The notes under the pieces are model-generated. The model saw only the letters and a list, made by a program, of their open reading frames with translations, was not told the DNA's origin and searched no databases. Position numbers and translations under genes: made by a program. A stretch of DNA of 9,188 nucleotides. It comes from a bacterium (GTDB taxonomy: Bacteria > Patescibacteria > Microgenomatia > Levybacterales > UBA12049). The DNA lies in the NCBI GenBank assembly GCA_021825955.1, contig JAKAEH010000014.1, positions 1-9,188 of the forward strand, read 5' to 3'. Below, one piece after another: positions 5,565 to 9,188 of the stretch; the first letter of the stretch is position 1, and every line of letters begins with the position of its first letter.

Positions 5565-8500
5565 TTAACGGCAAGATTGCTGAACATTGAACCAAAATGT
5601 CGGATTTGTACAAGCACTATCAGCATACCAACCAGTAACATACGTTCCGCCTCCTCCGCATGTGGTTTGAGCGCTTGCAGGCCCTACTGAAGGACAATAG
5701 TTCATGAGACTGTTAGCGGTGCAAATTTTTGAAGCATCGAGCATGTAAAATCTTTGTTGCGGAGTGGAAGACCAAGGTGTGTTACAAACTTGAAAAGGAG
5801 GATAGCTCAAATTATATTGAATAGTTCCGTCACAATTATAATCCCAACCGCCATCCGACCTTGGAGTAGTGAAATTATTCGTCTGATGAGGAAAAGCATT
5901 TGCATCCGAATCAAGGCAATCATTGGTATTAGCATTAAAATAGGTATTTTGGACATAATTTGAAGTATCAATTCCACTACATATTGAACTTCCTCCTGTT
6001 GATTGTGCATAACCATCGTTATCATTATCAGGATAAAGAGTATGGCAAGAATCTGCCCCTTGAACATAGGTTACGTCAACTGCGGAAACGGGCCAACCCG
6101 CGGTAATAGTTACTCCTGTTGTCCCTGAGAATTGGTCTCCTCTATATATTTTAACTCCACTGTATTTCCCTGGAAGAGAGACGCCATATGCGTTATAAAT
6201 CGTAGTGGAAGATGTGGTAACAAAACTAATAACGTAAACCGTTCCTGCCGTAACATTAACGGGAGTAGTAAGCGTTGCTTTTGTCCAAGTTGTATTCGAC
6301 CCTATGCTACCAGATGCAAGTTGAGCACCTGTGTCCCGATTATAAAGATATACTGTTGCTCCGCCGGTTCCTCCGAAATAGCCCCAAAGCTCTGTGATCT
6401 GCCCATCATGAACGGGTGTAAATTCCCATCCAAAATTATATTGACCGGTAGACCAGATAGAAATAGGAGAACCGCTCTGCTGAATTGGGTTGTTAACAGG
6501 CGCAGGAGTAATTATATAAATTCCGCTTCCCGTATAGGAGGTGCCAACGCTGTTTGTGGCGAATCCAGTGTAATAAACCGTAGAACTTGAAGGGAGACTT
6601 GATACCGTTTGGGTCCAGACTCCTGTAGTTCCAGTAGTTGAAGCGCAGGTACCGTTCGAAAGCGACGGTGAGGTAGTAGTTTTTGACCAGCAAATTCCTC
6701 GACCCGTAATAGCTGCTCCCCCGTCTGATGTAATATTTGCTCCAAGCACTGCCGATGTCGCCGTAACACCAGAGCTGGTAGGACTTGTTATTATAGGAGC
6801 TGTTGCGCAGGGACTTGTGGAACCTGCTACGGGAGCAGAATCCCAGCTGCCTGAATCGTTTATTGCGCGAACCACATAAGCATAGCTTCTACCGCAAGCA
6901 AGAGATGTGTTGTGAAGAAATGGAGATGTAGCGCTTGTAGAAACAGTAGTTCCAGGGGTGCAGCCTGGAACAGCGATTCTATCACAATAATAAAGAGAGT
7001 AACTGTTTGCAGGCGGACCTGAAGGCAAAGACCAGGTAACTGTCGTGCTTGTTTGGCTAGTTGAGGAAACCGATGAAATCGTCGGTTGACATGGCCTTCC
7101 TGAATTATTGTCGCAATCATTTATACCGAGTTTTATACTGTCATACATCCAGGTATAATTTCCTGCCGAATCTTTCCAATAAACTCTTCCGTTAAATGTT
7201 TTATTACCTCCTACGCATTGAGGCCCAGCTGCCGGACTTCCCGTGTCGACATATCCATCATGGTCTGTGTCTTTAACCATGTTTCCCAAAGTCTGGTAAA
7301 TATTTGGATTTGCAGGGTCACAGTCAATTCTTGATTCAGAACTGAATCTTCTTACATAATTTGTGGGAAGCGTCGATGAAAAGAGCTGCCCTATTATGGA
7401 ACTATCCGCATATCCGTCTCCATCTGAATCCGGAACCCAAATCGGTCCTTTTGCAATTGAGGCGCCTCCAAACCTGACTATTGAACCGTTTTGAGATAAA
7501 ACGCCGTACCCCACTTTTTTATTCGGACCAATTGTCAGAGTCTTACCTCCTGTAATAGTTAGGGTCGCTGTATTTGATAGACTGAACGCCCCATTTCCCA
7601 TGTCCACACCGTCGGAATTGTATTGGAGCTGGCAATCAGAGGAAATAGTATAATCGCCTGATGTTGGCGCAATGCATCCAGTCGGAGCAGTAAATTGATA
7701 TACAATTCCTGAAACTGCCGGGTTAGCAGCCGGATTATCACCGACTAAACAATAAGAATAAGTTTGGCCGGCGACAAGTCCCAAAATGTTGGCGGTAACG
7801 ATATTGTCCGCAGATATATTTGTCATTGTTTGTGTAGCGGTAACAGTTGGCAAACTCGAACAATTAGAGGTTATTCCTGCCCCCCATCGGAACCATGCTG
7901 TGGTATTTGCTACCCCATTTGGATTGACTCGTCCCGAAAGCTGTGCAACTGTTGAAATGTAGGCAGGCGTAGAACCCGTTATAACCGTCGGATCAGGTGT
8001 TAGGGTTAAAAAGCTTTTGGGCGTTCCTATATCGCTGAAGGTTGTCGAACTGTCAGCATATGAAGTGCCGTAAGTATTTGTCGCTCCGAGACAATAGTAG
8101 TAAGTTGTTCCAAAGGCAAGTGGCGGATTTAACAGTTGAGTAACATTTACTGCAGTGCTGCCAGACCCCTCAGGTTGCAGCGGCGTAGTGTATGCCATTG
8201 AAGCACATGTTGCAGCGGCATTAGTATCCCATTTAAAGAAAGCGTTTGTTGCAGCTCCGCTTGGGTTTACTCTCCCATTTAAAGTAGCTTGTGTTGTCCC
8301 GATTGCAGTTTCGGGATCTCTGTAAACAGCAGGCTTTGAGATGGTACATGTTGTTAATTTATATATTTCAATTTCTGAAGGCGTGAAATTGTAAGCGGAA
8401 GGACTTCCTCCTCCACCATCTAAATATGTAAATGCGCCTTTACTTGAAGGGTTTTCGAAATTCGAAGAAGGATTTGTATAGTGGACACCTGCAGCATTCA

Positions 8501-9188
8501 GAGTTGAATTTGGCATTCCAAGATCGTGTCCCCATCCCCAAGTGGGACCGTAAGTTGAGTTGTTGTATGTTTGCTGATTGGAATAATTTACAACACCCAA
8601 CTTATAATTTGATGTCAAATTGAACAAAAACGCCGTCGTGCCTTGAATTGACCCTAAAAGACCCCAATCATAAGGGTTGAAACCTCCAAAAACCTGATTG
8701 TTGATCTGATTTTTGATTAAGGTAATTGTGCCTCCGGTTACTCCGTTTGTTTTAGTATGGAAAGCAGTTGCGGTAAATCCGTCACTACTCCCTTTATATA
8801 TCAAAGTTCCTTGAAATTTAGACGTACCCAGCCAACCTTTCATAGTTGTTTCATCTGCGGAGGAAGCAATAACAGAACTAGGAAACAAAGCGCAAGATGA
8901 CCCTGCTAAGCTTGGCGTATTAAAATTTTTTATGACTCCGTAGCCCGGAGTTGGATTTGAGTTGGATGACTGAAAACAATAATAGTACGGAAGTCCGGAG
9001 AGAAGAGATGTCATCTTATAGGTAGCAGGATAGTAATTTCCGTCCCAAGAACCCGTTGAAACGGTTGGAGATACATTTGGCATACTCGCACAGCTGGCCG
9101 GCAGTGTAGCTGTTTGCTGCCAGCGGAAGAAACCGGTAGAAGCAGCGCCGTAAGCATTTACTCCCGCACTGATTACGGCTGAATTGTC
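5565..9188 (-). CDS. Giant exported mosaic surface protein with Fn3-like repeats, TLDc, MopE-like and DUF4082-like modules (5' partial)
   Basis: The frame is open from the right edge (1207 residues visible) to TAA at 5565-5567. The first Met in view (9081-9083) is internal: the 35 codons before it belong to a repeated domain (VNAYGAASTGFFRW..), so the true start is outside. Numbered from that Met, the order is: rest of Fn3-like repeat 1 (to 57); TLDc (78-243); Fn3-like repeats 2 (252-350) and 3 (365-466); a beta stretch rich in TLTI motifs (470-545); a MopE-like metal-binding module (549-661, DSDGDGYAD, DCDPANP, DTDHDGYVD); Fn3 (664-757); Fn3-like (762-858, GRGICWS); a DUF4082-like beta sandwich (868-1007); a second MopE-like module (1015-1090, DNDNDGY, DYNCDG); and a Cys-rich end (1091-1172). 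No catalytic enzyme, C-terminal helix or sortase motif is seen. The paired cysteines argue for an exported protein. An adhesive or matrix role is inference. Confidence 0.9.
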   Translation of the reverse strand, partial: DNSAVISAGVNAYGAASTGFFRWQQTATLPASCASMPNVSPTVSTGSWDGNYYPATYKMTSLLSGLPYYYCFQSSNSNPTPGYGVIKNFNTPSLAGSSCALFPSSVIASSADETTMKGWLGTSKFQGTLIYKGSSDGFTATAFHTKTNGVTGGTITLIKNQINNQVFGGFNPYDWGLLGSIQGTTAFLFNLTSNYKLGVVNYSNQQTYNNSTYGPTWGWGHDLGMPNSTLNAAGVHYTNPSSNFENPSSKGAFTYLDGGGGSPSAYNFTPSEIEIYKLTTCTISKPAVYRDPETAIGTTQATLNGRVNPSGAATNAFFKWDTNAAATCASMAYTTPLQPEGSGSTAVNVTQLLNPPLAFGTTYYYCLGATNTYGTSYADSSTTFSDIGTPKSFLTLTPDPTVITGSTPAYISTVAQLSGRVNPNGVANTTAWFRWGAGITSNCSSLPTVTATQTMTNISADNIVTANILGLVAGQTYSYCLVGDNPAANPAVSGIVYQFTAPTGCIAPTSGDYTISSDCQLQYNSDGVDMGNGAFSLSNTATLTITGGKTLTIGPNKKVGYGVLSQNGSIVRFGGASIAKGPIWVPDSDGDGYADSSIIGQLFSSTLPTNYVRRFSSESRIDCDPANPNIYQTLGNMVKDTDHDGYVDTGSPAAGPQCVGGNKTFNGRVYWKDSAGNYTWMYDSIKLGINDCDNNSGRPCQPTISSVSSTSQTSTTVTWSLPSGPPANSYSLYYCDRIAVPGCTPGTTVSTSATSPFLHNTSLACGRSYAYVVRAINDSGSWDSAPVAGSTSPCATAPIITSPTSSGVTATSAVLGANITSDGGAAITGRGICWSKTTTSPSLSNGTCASTTGTTGVWTQTVSSLPSSSTVYYTGFATNSVGTSYTGSGIYIITPAPVNNPIQQSGSPISIWSTGQYNFGWEFTPVHDGQITELWGYFGGTGGATVYLYNRDTGAQLASGSIGSNTTWTKATLTTPVNVTAGTVYVISFVTTSSTTIYNAYGVSLPGKYSGVKIYRGDQFSGTTGVTITAGWPVSAVDVTYVQGADSCHTLYPDNDNDGYAQSTGGSSICSGIDTSNYVQNTYFNANTNDCLDSDANAFPHQTNNFTTPRSDGGWDYNCDGTIQYNLSYPPFQVCNTPWSSTPQQRFYMLDASKICTANSLMNYCPSVGPASAQTTCGGGGTYVTGWYADSACTNPTFWFNVQQSCR
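5814..7439 (-). repeat. Two MopE-like metal-binding modules flanking Fn3 and DUF4082-like domains
   Basis: Module 1 (7439-7101) carries DSDGDGYAD, DCDPANPN, DTDHDGYVD and NDCDNN. Module 2 (6041-5814) carries DNDNDGYAQ, NDCLDSDANAFP and GGWDYNCDG. Asp-rich loops of the form DxDxDGY followed by DCDxxxxxxxP and DxNCDG are typical of the 'putative metal-binding motif' (MopE) family and of thrombospondin type 3-like calcium loops. Calcium is the likeliest ligand, used to stiffen the chain. Between the modules lie Fn3 (7094-6813), a second Fn3-like domain (6800-6510) and the DUF4082-like domain (6482-6063). Confidence 0.7.
7686..9188 (-). repeat. Three Fn3-like repeats with a conserved cysteine pair, interrupted by TLDc
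   Basis: Copy 1 (9188-8913, cut by the edge), copy 2 (8330-8034) and copy 3 (7991-7686) share V-N-(A/P)-x-G-A/V, a (F/W)-F-(R/K)-W strand, a CxSxP-like turn and a Y-x-Y-C strand. The two cysteines lie 38, 38 and 37 residues apart in the three copies (C36 and one two codons before the first visible Met plus one; C293/C331; C408/C445). This fits one internal disulphide per domain. The TLDc domain lies between copies 1 and 2. Confidence 0.8.
8355..8852 (-). other. TLDc domain within the giant surface protein
   Basis: Residues 78-243 (counted from the first Met in view) follow the TLDc family from end to end. Blocks seen are LIYKGSSDGF (94-103), AFHTKTNG (107-114), an ITLIKN strand, VFGGFNPYDW (131-140), AFLFNLT (151-157), YGPTWGWGHDLGM (178-190) and the closing FTPSEIEIYKL (233-243). 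The family is known mainly from eukaryotes (OXR1, NCOA7, TBC1D24, and many protist proteins), where TLDc proteins act inside the cell and some bind the V-ATPase. Here the domain sits among exported modules, so the ligand must differ. It is probably used as a compact beta-sandwich binding module. Confidence 0.85.

Noticed and set aside
5557..5613. Longer start for the small membrane protein (ATG at 5613)
   Set aside because: It would add 19 residues that overlap the end of the upstream gene in another frame and push the membrane helix away from the N-terminus. The ATG at 5556 gives the usual compact signal-anchor.
6132..6590. Plus-strand frame of 152 codons
   Set aside because: It lies wholly inside the giant minus-strand gene, and its Arg/Cys/Asn/Ser-rich peptide shows no domain; the minus-strand reading has clear domains across the same bases.
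1..9188. Recoded TGA (glycine), as in some CPR lineages
   Set aside because: All large frames are complete under the standard bacterial code, and glycine is written with GGN codons throughout; no frame needs TGA read-through.

Overview
The window looks like a chromosomal surface-protein locus from a Candidate Phyla Radiation (Patescibacteria) bacterium, most likely of Microgenomates type. This is inferred from protein style, not from a marker gene. It holds very large, low-complexity secreted proteins built from small beta modules, a fibre module with an internal peptidase S74 chaperone, 'DxDGDGY' metal-binding modules, single-pass anchors with Lys-rich cytoplasmic ends, and weak or absent Shine-Dalgarno sequences. 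The standard bacterial code fits all genes: stops are TAA or TAG, and no large frame needs TGA to be read through. No rRNA, tRNA, CRISPR array or insertion sequence is visible.

Layout. Bases 1-150 are the 3' end of a rightward gene whose product ends in a membrane anchor. Bases 151-873 are an AT-rich spacer of about 720 bases without a convincing gene. It holds a weak terminator-like hairpin after the first gene, two abutting perfect palindromes (210-230), a TTGACA box, three TATAAT hexamers at exact 9-base spacing (756-779), and a perfect hairpin directly before the next start codon. Bases 874-5103 (+) encode a 1409-residue protein. It has two tandem integrase-type SAM-like (core-binding) domains predicted in the cytoplasm, one membrane helix, and about 1050 residues of exported fibre with an internal S74 self-cleaving chaperone whose Ser/Lys dyad is intact.

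On the minus strand, bases 5565-9188 hold a giant exported mosaic protein whose start lies beyond the right edge (1207 residues visible). It carries disulphide-containing Fn3-like repeats, a TLDc domain placed between two of them, two MopE-like metal-binding modules, further Fn3-like modules and a DUF4082-like domain. Eight bases downstream follows a 149-residue membrane-anchored protein with a small cupredoxin-like beta domain that lacks copper ligands (5107-5556). The minus-strand pair and the 874-5103 gene converge with only 3 bases between their stop codons.

The locus appears devoted to building the cell surface. The rightward fibre could join the cytoplasm to an adhesive or sensory stalk outside. 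The leftward pair could be a secreted adhesin or matrix protein with a small membrane-bound partner. The most unusual points are the fusion of DNA-recombinase-type core-binding domains, without a catalytic domain, to a membrane-spanning self-processing fibre, and an extracellular TLDc domain, a family best known from eukaryotes.
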